Of a stretch of 64,000 nucleotides of DNA, positions 40,208 to 55,200 are shown one piece after another. Numbering within the stretch: the first letter of the stretch is position 1; each line of letters opens with the position of its first letter. The stretch is taken from assembly GCA_003586115.2 (NCBI GenBank), contig QVOM02000103.1:10153289-10217288 (forward strand), given 5' to 3'. A program made the position numbers and the translations under genes. The notes beneath the pieces were generated by a model. The model did not search any database, was not told where the DNA came from, and saw nothing but the letters and a program-made list of their open reading frames with translations. The DNA comes from Salvator merianae (lineage: Eukaryota > Chordata > Lepidosauria > Squamata > Teiidae).

Positions 40208-43200
40208 CTGAATAAGTTGTGGAGGGAAAGAAAACAAATGAGCAATCAGTTATGTTGAATTCTTAATAATCTAAGCACTTCCTATATTTTCCCCTAACTT
40301 CGTGCTCCAAAATTCTGTTAATGAATCATAATTTTTATCAACAGTAACTGGCATATTCGTGTACTTTCTTTTTTTAAATACATATATTTAGGGACACAGA
40401 TAACTCTTCAGCTGTTTTTTAAAAACATCAAGTTCTGGAAGATTGTCGTTAGATATAAACTCGAGAGAAATTCTTGCATGCAGCATAGATTTTAGAGTAC
40501 AGTAGTGTTACCGACATTACTTATAAACACATGTACAGCAGGATTGCGCGCATGCATTCACCGGACTTGCAAGACTCTGTGCTAAAAGGCTATAAAGGCA
40601 TAAAGATCATAAAACCTATCGATTGTGCCTAAAAAGCCATTTGGGAAATGTACAGTAAAAAAGTTGCTGTTTCAAATGCAGGCTTCTGCACCCCCTTCTT
40701 CTCTTGCCTCATGCTCTTTATTCAAAAGGAAATCAAGATTGCAAGGAGAAATGCTGTGAGCACCTAGCAATAGTAAGCAAGGTTATTTTTAGAATTAGCC
40801 TTTGTTTTGCCATCAGGGCTAGCTGGAAGGAATAATACCCTCTTGATTAAATCTTGACAACTGCTATCTATACATGCAAGAGCTGACTTGGTTTTCACAC
40901 CTCAAGATATAGCCTGGAAGGCTGGCATTGTTTTAACTAAGTGTTACTCTTCATAGTTCTGTTTGGTTCCCTGACTTACTCAGTTATCTTGATCTGCATA
41001 TTAGTAAACGTATTTACATGGGTCCCAATACCTGAATGCCATGTGCTCAGCTCTAGGGCACTGTCAACTTTCCCCTGAGTTTGAATTTTACCTTTAGCTA
41101 ATCAATCTTGTACTTTTCTATCCTACCTTCGTCCAATCCCCCTTCTGCTTGTCCAGTCCCTTAGGTAGTTCTTCTTCTCATTGCTAGAACAAGGTGGACT
41201 TTTTCCTCATTACTACACTGAATAATTTGCTGCTGAGGAGTCCGGATCATCACTGGACCACTGCAGCCTCAGGCATCCTCCCTCCCTCCCTCCCTCCCTC
41301 CCTCCCCATCTGTGAATGGCGGGAGACCTGGGGAGCTGAGGAAACTCTTACTCCAAGCCCCCTGCTACTTGCCATCATTGGAACCTCAAGTCTTTTTTGC
41401 CTCTCATTTCCTCATGCTGAAACCAAAGAGAGAAGCTCTGTTTCTCAAGATCACTTTTGTGCTGTTTTGCAGGTTTGCTTCAGCTGAAATTACCTGGGAA
41501 GAGGGATTCCCCTCTCTCCCTGCTTTTGGCTACCAAGTACCCTTGACTGGATATCTGCTGCAGACCAGAGGATCCCTATGCACAGTACCTGATGCCTGAG
41601 TGCTGGCTTATCATTCCTTGGGCATGTATTGTGAATAAATGTACTATGAATAAATCCAATAATCTGTAATAGTTGTCTTCTAGGCTCTGCCCAAAAAGCC
41701 TCAATTTTTCTATTTGCTTGTTCCTTCCTCCTCTATAGCCCGGTGAAGACTTAAAGAAGAGAAGCCTTCAATGGTGAGAGACTTTTCCATTGCCCCCTTG
41801 TTTGCTGTTTTTGTCTAGTCAGTCAGTGAATTGGGCGGAACAAAGGACCAGGTATCATGGGGGCATCAACAGCTGAAGTTCATTATCAGTAGCTGAATTC
41901 GAAAGAATGTTGGGAAAAAATAATTGGTTATTAATAAGAGGATTATGGAATTATATTAATAAGGAAGAGATAAAAGGGTTGATTGGGAAGGAAAACACGC
42001 ATTGGGAGAATGTGGTACAACAGATAATGAAAGGAGAAAAAGTGGGGGGATAGACAAACTCATCTTAGGTATGGGGAATAAAATCAAGAACTCATTGTGG
42101 AAATATTGGAAAGACGATATTAGGATAGAAGAAGAGGATATTCATAGGGAGATTATAAGCTTTAAAAGAACAAAACAAAATAGGGTAAAGGAAATGAGGA
42201 TGAAGATTTACATAAGTGGTACAGAAGCCCCTGTCAAATAGCTCATATATTTAGAAGAACTAATCAGAATTGTTGGCATGGATGTCTAATGAAGGGAACA
42301 TATATACATCAATTTTGGATTTGTGGAGAGGTACAGAAATTTTGGGAAAGGATTCAAGAGAAAGTATGGAAAATTATTCAAATGGAATCAACACCAATAG
42401 TTTTGACTAAGGAGATATGCTTTATGCATTGCTATAGAGATTTAAGGTTAGATAAGATGAAGGAGTTTTGTCTTGAACAATTAATACTAGCAGCGTTGTC
42501 AGTAATAGTATATGGGTAGAAGGAGAGTACCAAATGGACACTGGAGAAATGGAGGTACTCTTTACCAGATGCAATGAGCTTTCAAATATTAAATAACAAT
42601 AGATTAAGGTTAGGAGAACAAACAGTAGATGGAGATTAGAGAGGAAAATGGAAGGGGACAGTGCAATATTTGGTGAAGGAAGCAGGGAGTGACCAGGAAA
42701 GAAATATTGTATTAGTTACCTTCCATATGTTTTAGATTAGGTCAGGGGGTGGGGGTACACCAAGGGAGTTGGGGGATTTTCAATGTATTATTTTAATTTG
42801 TCTTGATTTTGTATAATAAATAAATAAATATTAAAAAATGTGGGCATCAATAGCTGAGATCCAGAGTTGAGACAGAGAGTGCTCTGTAGAGATTTAATTG
42901 TTGGTTAAGTTGGAGGTGTCATGGGCTTTGAAAGCAGGCATGGGACCAGCTTTGGGAACCTTTTAGAATCTCTTAGACATTGCTATGACACACTTAGCAC
43001 AAGTTGCTCCACAGAGAAACTTTGCTATAGCCTCTGCCATGCTCTGTCTGCTTTGTTAAACAGTTTGCAGAATGATCGCTACATTCTTACCAACAGTTCA
43101 TTTGGAATTCTCAAAAGTAAACTTAGCTACTAAAAGTCAATCCTCGTCTTGTTCTCTTGATATGTTTTTCTAAGCCTGTCAAGTTAATGTGTCTTCATTT

Positions 43201-46200
43201 CTTTGCCTATTAGTACTGCTGTCCATTGCAAAAGCCCGTTGCCTGCTACTGATTTACACTGAAGCCTTCGAATAAAGCGCCTTTTTTTCCTTGGTGGTTT
43301 AATAAAGATTATTGAATTTACATTACTCCTGCCTTCAGAATCTCCTCCTTCTGCTTATATCCCTGTGACTCCACTTCAGCCAAATACATTCTGCCTAGAG
43401 CAGTTTATTAAACCTACCTATTAGCCTTAGATCCCAGGAATAGTTGGAAGAGTAATTTCCAAATAAAAACTACTTTATTTCTTTTGCAGTAGATGGTACC
43501 TTCTGGAATGCAGGACATGATGAACAGTGTCTACACACTAATGTTTTCTTCCAGATTTCCTATTCTTTGTTCACCTCACTTTTTACAAACCATTTATATA
43601 GAGAGATGTCATTTTTAGCTTGCTACATGTCAATACTTGCTGAATTTACCTTTGCCTTTTCTCAGACCTGATCTATGGCTAACTGTCTGATTTTTAATGC
43701 AACTGTAGCACTAGCCTGTTCAGTATACACAGTCAAAGAATCCATCTGGTAAGGGAACCCTGGAGCAATGCTGCAGAAGATTTGCCTTTATCACTGGTTC
43801 CAGGTTGCCACTATGCAGAGTATTGCATACTCAACTCCCTGGCAGTTTAAAGCAGGCGAGGTTTCACTGTCAAATTTGGCCCCCACACAAGCTCCATTCT
43901 TCTCCACTCTCTAAAGCAAAATTAATGAACGTTACTTGCCATCTGTTTTGCTGTAGTGTAGATGAACATCAGGAGAGGCTATCAAAACAATACTAGCAGG
44001 AGGACCTACTCTAACATGAATTACAGTAGCACTGAGGTAGGACTGGACTGTTGCAGAGGGTGACGCAGGGTCTGAGTGGGTAGTTTCTTGACTATGTTTT
44101 ACTTTTTTGTCCTGGGGAGGAGAGGCATCATGTGGGGACAAAAAAAAGAAGCCCAAACTAGAGCAAGTGTGGAAAAGGAATGATCCTGGAGAAGTTATAT
44201 GCCTGCTGAGGGATATACAAGGGTTCCAGATATACAAGGGTTGTGAGATGGTTTGAAAAAGTTCCACTTCTCTTTGACTAGTCAACTCCAGAAGCTAACA
44301 TTGAACAACTGTTATTCACCCCATGTGAGTTTGGGTGCATTAATTCAATCTTCACAGTATTCAGGATCTGTGTGAAACAAGTGGGAGAATCGTGGATATT
44401 CTGGACTGTGGAGTTACTGATGAGTTGTGTTCACACAGCTGTGCTTCCCCCTCTTTCTTCTGAAGGAGGTATGGCAACAGAGGTATTCAAATTGTTTCTG
44501 GACACATAACCTATATATATTGGGAATGCCAGGATATGTGTAGCATTCCCAATATAGTCCTGGGAGAATCATGGGTTTTAACCTGCATTTGGAAGCACTT
44601 TCAGACTTCTTTTCTGCTCTCTACAGTGGGCTGTAGCTAGTGCACAGATTCTTGCCTCATTCAAAGTGTTTGTATAGCATGAAATAGTTAATGGAATGTT
44701 CCTCTCTCCATGAACCTACCCTCCTTCAGACCATCTTCTGTACTGCTCTGAGTGCTCCATCTAGCAGCAATATGAAGAAACCAAAGGCGAGCCTTTTTGG
44801 CTGTTGATCCAATTATCAAAAACAGTAATTCCCCCCCATATCTACGAGTTCAAAGCTTTTGAACACTGCATTTGCAAACGAGGGTTTGACACCCTCCCCC
44901 ATTATTTGTAACTATAAAAATGTGGCAAAATTGTATATTAATGAGCTTGACATTACTAAAGAGTGGGAGGCTGGAAACAGAGGGAAACAGAGAGATAATC
45001 ACCAGATCTCTCATTACTTACAACTTTTGAGATCTGTGGTATTTTCCACAACATAACCATAGAAAACAGCAAGGGATTACTGGGCTCTCTGCATGGAAGT
45101 TCACTTCTCCACTTATTGTTTTCAGCTACAGTGTCTTTCTTGGTACAGGCTTATATCAACTTCAAGTCACTTAGTAAATGAACTATTTAGATCTTTTTGC
45201 TCTCTGCTAGCTCTATTTACCTTAATTGTGGATTTTAATTCTAAGAGTGTCTTAATTTAGATTATTATTTGGATATTTTCACTTGTATTTTAATTCATAA
45301 ATAATCTGTCACAAATTGCTATTAAATGCACACCCACCAACTGAAGTAATGTCTATATTCAGTAAAATTACAATCTTAGGAAAAGGCTACTGGAGGAACT
45401 AAAAGGAGGATAACAAAAAGAGGTTTAACCCATTGGTTTGGTGCAGATTGTCTTGAGGCCAAGAACAAATTAAAAGTTGCCTATTGCTACCAAGTGATAA
45501 CCATTCTCTCCCAAGTAACTATTAAAGAATATATAATTAAATATGACTGAATATTAATAAGGAATATATAATTAAAGAATATAAAATTCTTCTGCAACCA
45601 AAAAAATCTATATGAACAGCTAACTGGTCTCTTCTGCTAAATACTTCCTTAAATAAGGATTCTAGGACTTTCCCAATCCTTATAAATAGAATATTTTCAG
45701 CCACAACCCAGTTTAAAAGTTATAATATCCCACTGATCACCTGGAAAAATTATTTGACATGCTATTTGCCTCTTAGTCACTTCAGCTGACACCTCTGGCC
45801 TTAACATCCATGAACTACTGTGCCTTTCCCCCTGGGATCCCATCACAGTTGATGATATACATCTACTAATTCACCAGTCTAACTCTGGCAAAACTACTGG
45901 TCTATACTGCATTTTGGCTGAAGCAATCAAGAATAACCCGAACTAGTGAACAGCCTTATTAGCAGCTCTCTTTATAACTATTCTCAGGGTTTATTCCTGC
46001 CATTCAGAACTGGTCTCCTCATCATACTTTCACTATCCCTACAACAAGGATGTGAAATTCAGTACAATGAAAGTTTCTTGTACGGAGACCTTCTCACAAA
46101 TACTGGGATAACACAGAAAAGCCCTATTAATTTGTTGCAGCATTGCCAATCAGTCAGCAACAGCACAACTAAAAAAAGCCACAGATGTTGGACTGAAGAC

Positions 46201-49200
46201 TCAGACAGGTCAGTGCGGAAGGAGATGGTACCTATGAGATACTGAGGTCTAAAATCCCAAGGTTCCATAGGCTAACATCAGCATTTGAATCTGGCCTAGA
46301 AACAGAGCAGTGGAGCTTGGCCAAAGCGGGTTTTAAGAGTAACAAACATGTTAACATATTGCTGGATTCTGAATCAGTTCTGTTTCTACATTGCTTTAGG
46401 GGCAATCATGTGTCCACATGCACTGCAGTAGTTAAGCAGGAAGATACCAGGACTTAAGTCACTAAAAGAAGGTTACTGTTATCCAGATAGTGGACTACCA
46501 CCTGAAGCTGACAGAAGGCACTCTGCGCCAAAGAGGTAACCTAAATAATGACAGAAAGGGATCCAAGAATATCCCTGTCTTTCAAGATGAGAGAATCCCC
46601 ATTCCGAATTCAAAGTAATTTATTTAGAAATAAAAAGAAGTAATTAGCTAGCTAGATCTCTTTCTTCTTTGTTTTACACTTTCACCTATTGGCTTTTGTC
46701 AAGTTCGCAACAACAGCATATTGATAATACTCCAAAACTTCTAATACTAATACTTCTAATACTCAGCCATTACATTTAAATGTTAAAGAACATGAGGAAT
46801 AACTCTGAGCTCTGCAGAACTGCACACCTGAGACTCTAGATGATGTCCAGTGAAGCAGAGAGAATTGAGTTCCAAATGGCATAGGATTTTTGCATAATGG
46901 ATCAAAGGAGCTCAAAGGTAAAGTGCTAATCAGCACAACACTGCCCCTCCATTTCAGTTTTGTCTGACACCCTGTCCACAGGGTTGAAAAAGTTCAGTAA
47001 TACTTTTATAAACAACAATCCAAATAGAAGCAGAACCACAATGCCATGCCACCAGTCACCACTTAGACAACTGTTTCAGAAGCTCACTATTGCAGATTAT
47101 ATTGCAAGCTACTGAGAGCAAAAATATGTCACAATGGACAGTGACCAAAGTAATCTTTCTTAGGGGGAAAACAGGCTGGAACAGTGCCAGAAATGGAGTC
47201 AGAAAATAATTTTCATTCAAGAGTATCTGCAGTAGTCAAGTGAACACCTGTTCAAGAACTTGCTAAAGAAGAGAACATTTACAACTCCTCCACAGTTATT
47301 CAAGTGTTCTGGATCCAAGAAAGACTTTATTCTGAGTGACCAAATTCCCACTTCCTTCAGGTGGCCTGGAACTCTGATCCAAAACAGCATTAAGCATCTG
47401 CCTGGCTGAATCATCTATCACTACTCCATCAGCTAGATTTAATAAGCCATGGAGGGCAAGGTCTACAACACAAGAGGGGATTTTACTGCAACCATTCAGT
47501 GATCTTGTTCATATCCTCAGGCTTTACTAGTTGACGCTCATCTAGAACAATTTAGACAAGGCAAAGCCATGAAAACTTTGCCGGACTCAACTGCTTTAAC
47601 AATAGAGTCCAACTCCCCGCAAACCGATCCTCAGAATGCTTTGCAAATATGCCACAGCACCTCACTGAGAATTTCATTAAACACAGTTAGGCAGCTCTGA
47701 AGCATGCTTCAGAGCTGGACAGCATATAGAACAAGCAATGAAGGAGACAATTGCCTTCTTTGCTGCCTCTATCACCAGAAAATGCCCAGTGATGAGGTTA
47801 TAGATAGAAGGTTACACACTTCTATCTGACTGCACTCCTTACAAGTTTGTCTTCACTTGTATTCTGCCGACCCATGTACCACATCACTCTATGCAGTGAG
47901 GCATGCCACAAAACTCTTCAAGCTGTTTCAAGTAGAACAGGGAACCTGTCAACCATTCAGGTTATTGCTACATCCCTCAAATTTTTTTGCAATCCTAATG
48001 GATCAATAAACTTCAAATAGCAACCATTTTAATAGACTCCACATCCCTGCAGAAGAGAAAAGCCAATGAAAGTCTCATTCTCGGTCAGTAGTGATCTGGT
48101 ATTGCAGGGAGATGCTCATTACAATCCTCCATGCTCCACAGCTAGAAAACAGCATTATAGGGAGAAATTAAAATTTATGACATGGACAGCTCCATGGTGT
48201 TACGCCACACACTGCAGCATTAGCATGGACACTGACATCCACAGTAAAGGAAGCCTCAGGATTACTACCAAACCTAAAGGCTATGAAATGGAAGATATTC
48301 CAAGAATGCCTATTCCGTCTCGCTTGTAAAACAAAAAAGTACAAATTCTTCAGGCTGGTCGCTGACTAGGTAGGGAGGACAGAGACAGGAACTGCACCTC
48401 TATAAATTACAACAGCTCAGCTCTCAAGCTTAGCTTGATACTAGGGCAAAGCTGAGAGAGAACAAAGCCTTTCTACTTACTCCTCCAGCTCTCAGTAACA
48501 TGCACCTGTTTGAACTCCTCATCTGTCATTAAATCGTGAATAAGGGAGATGTTCTTAACTGTGCTGGTTTTTGGGAACACCTGGATGGCAAGGCCACTAT
48601 AGGGCAGTTCCACCTGCTCAGTAATATTTATTTGCTCTCCATATTTTTCTCCAGGGAGCACAACATTCAATCCCTAAGCACACCATTATGCCCCTGGGGC
48701 GAGGCCAAAAGGATTTAATCAGAAGCAAGCACTTATTCAGAAGAAGTGCTGCTCCTTCCAGCAGATATAAGTCATCCTGGCTTTCTGACATCTCCCGCAG
48801 AACAACACTCTTTTAGGATACCTCCAGATGCAGGCTAAATCCTACAATTTCCTGGCACTGTATTGGGAATGCCAGATGCAATGCGGCATTCCCAATATGG
48901 TATCAAGTTAGTAAGGCAATATCCTGTAATGTCATTATAATAGGAAATTCAACAATGATGCTGGGTTTCCCATAATAGCAATGCTTACCTTCATGTCTGC
49001 CAGGCTCTTTTGCAATGTGACCGCTTAGAACGGCTGAAAGCCAGTCAAGTGCGCAGAAAATAACAAAAGGAAGTGGGCAGGCACTTGGCTGGCTTCCAGC
49101 AGTCACAAGCGATCTCATTCCAAAACAGACTGGGATTGCTCCTCACATCCGGCAAGAGATAGCTGGCTCCAAAAAAGATCCACTTGCTAACAATACATAT

Positions 49201-52200
49201 CTACTCTGACAATCGTCCTAGTTACTATGGATGTTCCAGACATGGGCTGAAACCTGCGATTGTCCTGGGACTATACTGGGAATGCCAGATGCAATCGTGC
49301 CATTCCCAATATGGTACCGGTTTAGTGAGCTGATAATCTGATATCTTAGTATTATGGGAAATCTGGCAATGATGCCAGATTACTCATAATAGTTCCCTTA
49401 CCTTGACAACAGCTTCTGAAATGAACTCAATTTGTATAACTGGAAACCAACCAAGTGCACAAAAAATAACAAAAGGAAGTGAGTGAGCGCCTGGCTGGTT
49501 TTCCAGTGATACAAACCGAGTCTATGTTGTAAGCTGCCAGCAGACATGGGGAGAAGCCCATGATAGCTCATCACATCTGTCAAGGGGGTAACAAGAGGCA
49601 ATCATGGGATCTTCTTTAGATACCACAATGCCTCTTGCTGTCTGGAGGCAGCCTATGCCTGCTAAATGTCAAAGCAAAATATGTGTTTATATGGAATAAT
49701 GATTGAAATGGGGTTAGTACTTTCACTTGGGAAGCAGTGATCGACCAAGGTCCCCGTTCCCTTTGTTATCTATCATCTTTAAACAGTCCAAGTATTTCAA
49801 TGTTAGGTTTACAGGAAAAGAAATCCCAATCACCACCCAAATCATGTTGAGATAAATAAGCCATAATATGAAAAATCTACATAGTGTGCTGTAGGAGTTG
49901 TACTAGGATTTCTATAGGAGACATTTACAGTTTACAGGATCTTCTGCTTCCTGAAATGTTACTGGTGCTGACTCTGTTGAGTTAAACAAAACTTGCTTAA
50001 ATTTACTACAGCAACTAGGATGCTCTGATTTCTGATACCTAGCTGATAACAGGTTGCTGTTTGTATAGAGTGTTTTTTAAAATCATTTTATAATTTTATT
50101 ATGTGATCATTACTTTTTAGTGATTTATAAATTATCTTAGATGGTTGTTTAAATAAGGGGAAATTTAGAAATGTTTTGAATAAATAAATAAATAATTTCA
50201 TCAGGATTTCTGGTCACAATATTTGAAAATGCTGAAGCAAAACTGCACTTTAAATTGCACTCCGTTTCAGATTTTTATGCTGGTGGCTGTGAGCACACCG
50301 TCTTTCCAAGTACGCTTCCTAAAATTCCAGAATGCCAAATTTCTCAAGAACGTACCTGAGTTGTATTGAAACTTCCATTCAGCTAATTACTGTAAGATAA
50401 TGTCCTCTGCTTTTTCTTTTCCTATTGTAGTATATCCTTTTAGTCTATAAGCCTGAGGTTAAGGGCTATGTCTTTCTTTTATTTATTGTGGAGCAAAGGA
50501 ATCGAATTTTTTAAAAATAATATTTTAATACAATAAGTTTAAATGCATTGTTGGCCTGAACCTGGAAGCTAACACCAGAAGAAACACAGTTTTGGTTCTG
50601 GTAGAAGCTGACAATGTAGAGGAGAGATAAAGGGGCACAAGATATGTATCCTTCACGAAAACTGGGTCTGTTTCCAAAGATAGTCTTCACCCACAGCTTT
50701 TCACTATGAGGCTCAGGGACTAGAAAACACACAGCTGAGTTTGTGTGTGTATGTGTGTTTACATATTTCTGCCACACATGGTTGACATGAACATATAGTA
50801 AATTACCAAGTTTTTCCTAGCACTATTCTGACCACCAGGGCACTGGCAACAAGACCAACAACATCTCTGAAACAAAGCACACTCACTGAACACCAGCCTC
50901 AGAACTTTCTTGCTGGCATGGTTCTATTTGAAAAGCAGGAGTCCTCCACAGTATGCGCCAATATGATGAAGCAAGAGGAAAGAATAGCTCTTAAGAGAAT
51001 TATTAACATAATAAGCACTCTGCTATGGAACACTGTCCTGGAACTGGGCAGCCACAGCACTGATACAGTATGCATCCTATGCTATGAATTAGTTTAATCG
51101 AAGTTTTATTTCTCAAAATTGATCTTTGTAAAAAAAACGTTTTGAGCTCTCATTTGGATTATCCAGGTGCCCCACATAATCCAATGTAACTTTGTTTGAA
51201 AGTTAAATGCCAACACACACATTTTCTCTCGGCCCCAGTGTAGCCTCATAGGGGTTTTTGCTCTTACTTATCTATTAGAGGGAGGGGAGCAGCACTATCA
51301 TTGGAGCTCCTCTGGTGAAGGGTAGGGGAGAGATCGGCTTAAGTGATGATATATCACTTCCTCCTGGCTCCCTTCCCTACCCCTAAACAACTGCATATCC
51401 CATTTGGAATAAGAAGTGAATGTTGGAGGTGGGAAGAAAAGAAGCATATTTGCAGATTTTTATCCCAGACACTCTTCTTCCTCTTCCATTTATACACATC
51501 CTGTTTCTAGTGTTCTGGAAGTCATTTAAATATGTATGGTAAGGGACATACTACAAAGCAGATGTGATTCTGGCAAGCAAAAGTCTAGAGGTTATTGCAT
51601 CAACTTAAGCCAAATGAAAAATCCTTATTTCTTGTTCACAAGTTACTGTAAGGCAATTTCCTTACCTGGCCGGTTATACCCTGGTGAGTCCTGGGTAGAA
51701 ATCTGGTACATTGGTGACGGCCCAGAGTAGAGATGGGGAGGCTGTGGCTGACCGTAAGAGTTCACTAGCAGAGAAAAGAAGGAAAGAACTATCAATAGTC
51801 ATAGCTGGTAGGATCAATATTTCTATATGCTTCTTCCAGTTTTGCAGAATATATTTACAGAATGAGCATGAATTTTTTTTAAAAAAGGATAATTCTTTTG
51901 TTTATATATTTTGTATTTTATTTATTGAATGATATACTCTTTCCCCAAACAAACATGAAAATACAACAGCTCATTTCTTAACTCTTCACCCCTGCAAAAG
52001 GACCTCTAATAAAACTTCTATACAACACTTCTGGAAAAAGACAGAACTGTTTTTTGTTTTAATAGTTTACTTTTATGTGTTGAATTCACTCATTTCTCTG
52101 TCTTAATTCATATGTAATGGTAGAACATGGTCCGAAATAAGCCACAGATGAAACTTTGGATCCCATCTGAGATTTGTGTGAATACATAAAGTATTGTTTA

Positions 52201-55200
52201 TGAATACGCACAGACATGTCTCTGATATAGGCCCTGTAACTAGTCAACCACAAGGCATGCTTAGCAAACAGTTGGTACAAATCTGCGCATATCCTGAATG
52301 GTGAAAAGTAATTTTATAGTGATGGTTACAGGCATTAAAGCATACAGATGCTAACATCTCCTTATGATTGTAAAATACTTTTAGATTTTTATAGGAAGTG
52401 ATATAAAAATGTTTTGAATGGATACAGAACAAACATATATCATTCTGATACAGAATCTGGTCATGAAACATATCTAGAAATTGTGAAGATAGCAGTGGCT
52501 CATCTGTCCCTTTTCTAAGCCTAGTATAGGACCAAGCAAAGGAGACAAAACATCAGGCAAAGCCTCAGAAATGACATGAAAAAACAACCGCCACCACGAT
52601 TTGCCCTACGGAGTGACACTATTGTCCTGTCCCTAGCAATAAATGCTAAAGAAGTGAACGTTGCCATCCTTCTCTGGCTCTGTCTAGCCCATCACCCCAG
52701 CTTGGTAGGTCCTTGCTCAGGAAGTTCTGAATACCTTGGTTCATGGGCTGCTCTTGTTTGCCACTATTCATGGCACAGGACTCAGAGATTCGGGGAAGCT
52801 GTGGGCCTCCCAGGTGAGGGAGCTGGCCCGTCTGGGTGAGAAAGTGATTGAGGGAGTCACAGAGATTGGCAATGTGATGCTGATCTAGGGTCCAGTTCTT
52901 ACGCTCAGCCTGGCGCAGACTTTCCATCAGCTCTGCAGAGGGCCAGAGAAAGACAGGAGGTCAGAAACCAGGTTTCACGGCTCTCCACTTTTGCAGAAGA
53001 GTCCCCTTTCTAAATTTTTATTTCCCTACAAATTCCATTCTCCCCTTCCCCCGAGAGACATAGAATGAAAGATGAAAGACAGTAGCAGCATGTGGCCCAC
53101 CTGAGAACTGGGAGTGCTCAATGCTAGACCAGTTCAATCGATTCACCATCTTGAAACTTTCTTTTAGGGAATCAATGTTGGAGCACCACTCAGGAGGAAA
53201 TGCTGGAAAACAGCAGGCACAAAATAATGGGCTATGGTACCACTCTTTCTTCATATCTTATATCTAAAAATTGACCACATTGATTTATCTCAATAACAGA
53301 ACTGCCCATCTTCTTAAGAAAATATGGCTATGAAATATATCAAACCACTTCTGTACTTTATTTTCTTAATTGAAATGATTTAGGTATACAATCTTCTGTC
53401 AAGAATGAAGCAAACAGAATATACACACAGAAAGCAATACGCAACAAAAAATGTGCTATTAAAAGTCCTATTTTTTTTCCAACATCAAAAATAAAAAGTG
53501 ATAGCAGAAGTTCTTGCTGAAGGAGATACCACAGGCACACTAAGAATGCTTAAACAGCAAACAAACTTCACTTGCGATAGAGATGACATTTTGGAGAAAA
53601 GCTTGAACATTGACATTATTGTGTACCTAGAATGTTACTTTCAGTACTGGATCCAAAGAATCTGCCCAGAAGCTATTGGGCAATCAACTGAATTCTCTGA
53701 ATACTGGTGAGGTATGATTTGATTCAAGCAGAGCCAATAACAACTTCTCATTGTTGTATTATGCAGGAAATCATAGTGAATTTAAATAATTTTGATGAGA
53801 ATTATATCTGCTTGAGTTCCCCAAACCTGACATGGACAGATACATCTTGTTCCAACAGCAATAGCGGAAACTACACCCCTCTCCTGGATTTCCTTCTGAT
53901 GAATGTGTAAAGCAGACCATCTTTTCTGCAGCAGGATATGGCACATTCCATTTTCTTTGAGTCTCCTCAGAAAAGGGCCTAAGATAAGCCAGAGACTAGC
54001 CAAGCGCGACGTGGATAAAAATAAGAATCCAAAACCCCTCTTCTCCCCAACCTCCTTAAGCCAGAGAAATTATATGCATTTAATTATATCACATGTCTAA
54101 AAATAATCAGGCAGAAAAAGTGACATTGCTTTCAGAGAAATAAGAACTACACTTTCTGGTTAAGGGGCTTTCAAAAGGAAAGTGACTCCATCCAGAATGT
54201 TGCTCATCTAGTGTGAACTAAATTCACAGACACACAGAGAACATTGTTTTGTATCATATGAACTATAGCAGTTTCAAGACATCTGATCTCCCTTGACACC
54301 CAGTGCCTTCCATACACTTTTATTCAAGGTACTAATCTGTTAACAAACTCTCCTTTTATTTTGAGAATTAATTCCTTTGCTACTTCTGTTGTATCCTTTC
54401 CCTACCTCTACTGTCCCCACATCAGTCTTTCTTGTTCAGTTCAAACAGAGAACAAGAAAAACAAAATCTTCATAGATCAAAAGACAGAGAGAGATAGAAA
54501 ACCTGGAGCTATCAACCTGCTTGGCGCTAACACCATTATCATAGCTAGCAGAGTATATGCTACTTGTCAGTTTCTGCTAGAGACTCTTGACTGAAGCCTA
54601 AATTAGCCTCTGCCTGATTGTGGAGCTGACATCACACTAGAAGAGCACCAAATATGTGCCACTTTCCCTTGTTTAAGCCATTCCACTAGAAGAGAAACAA
54701 ATAATATATCCACTGCACAAATTGGTCACCTTAGACTTCCTAGTAGTGAAAACCTGCCTAACATGCATCTTACAATCTCCTGAGATGCTGTTCAGCCCAG
54801 ATAGCATCCTGACCAGCACTCTCTTTAAGGAAACACATCTGTTCATAATGAAGCTTATTGTGAGCTAGCACACAGCCTTCTGGTCCATCCTTTTGTCAGG
54901 CTTTCCTTCAGTCATCTGCTCATCCTCACTTGTGAGCATATGAGAGAATGAACAAGCAAATAGGAGAAAAGCCCATCAAAACGATACACTAGCGGGATGG
55001 GCTTCCAACTTAGACTAGACCTTGTTATTAGAAGACTTTGCACCTTAGAGGGAATGCTAATCCTGACAGGGTAAACTTCAATGCACTAAGGTTCTCAATC
55101 CCTTTACCTTAATTCTCCTTAGGAAAAAACTGATTTTGGTGCTTTCATTCCTTTCTTCCATCCCCAAACATTCTTACTGCATTGTTCTTACTGGTATACT

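Larger units (their letters stand above)
40208..51665. other. FOXJ2 intron 9
   Basis: At 11.5 kb this is the largest FOXJ2 intron. It holds an L1 3' fragment (41.9-42.8 kb), a TCCC microsatellite, three hairpin-bearing repeats (44.5, 48.9 and 49.3 kb), a possible RT remnant (45.8 kb), and a LINE-like tail at 50.1 kb. The blocks 42.9-44.4, 44.6-45.7, 46.3-48.8 and 50.2-51.6 kb show no exon or element I can name, although 46.26-47.9 kb has the feel of an old interspersed repeat. Confidence 0.45.
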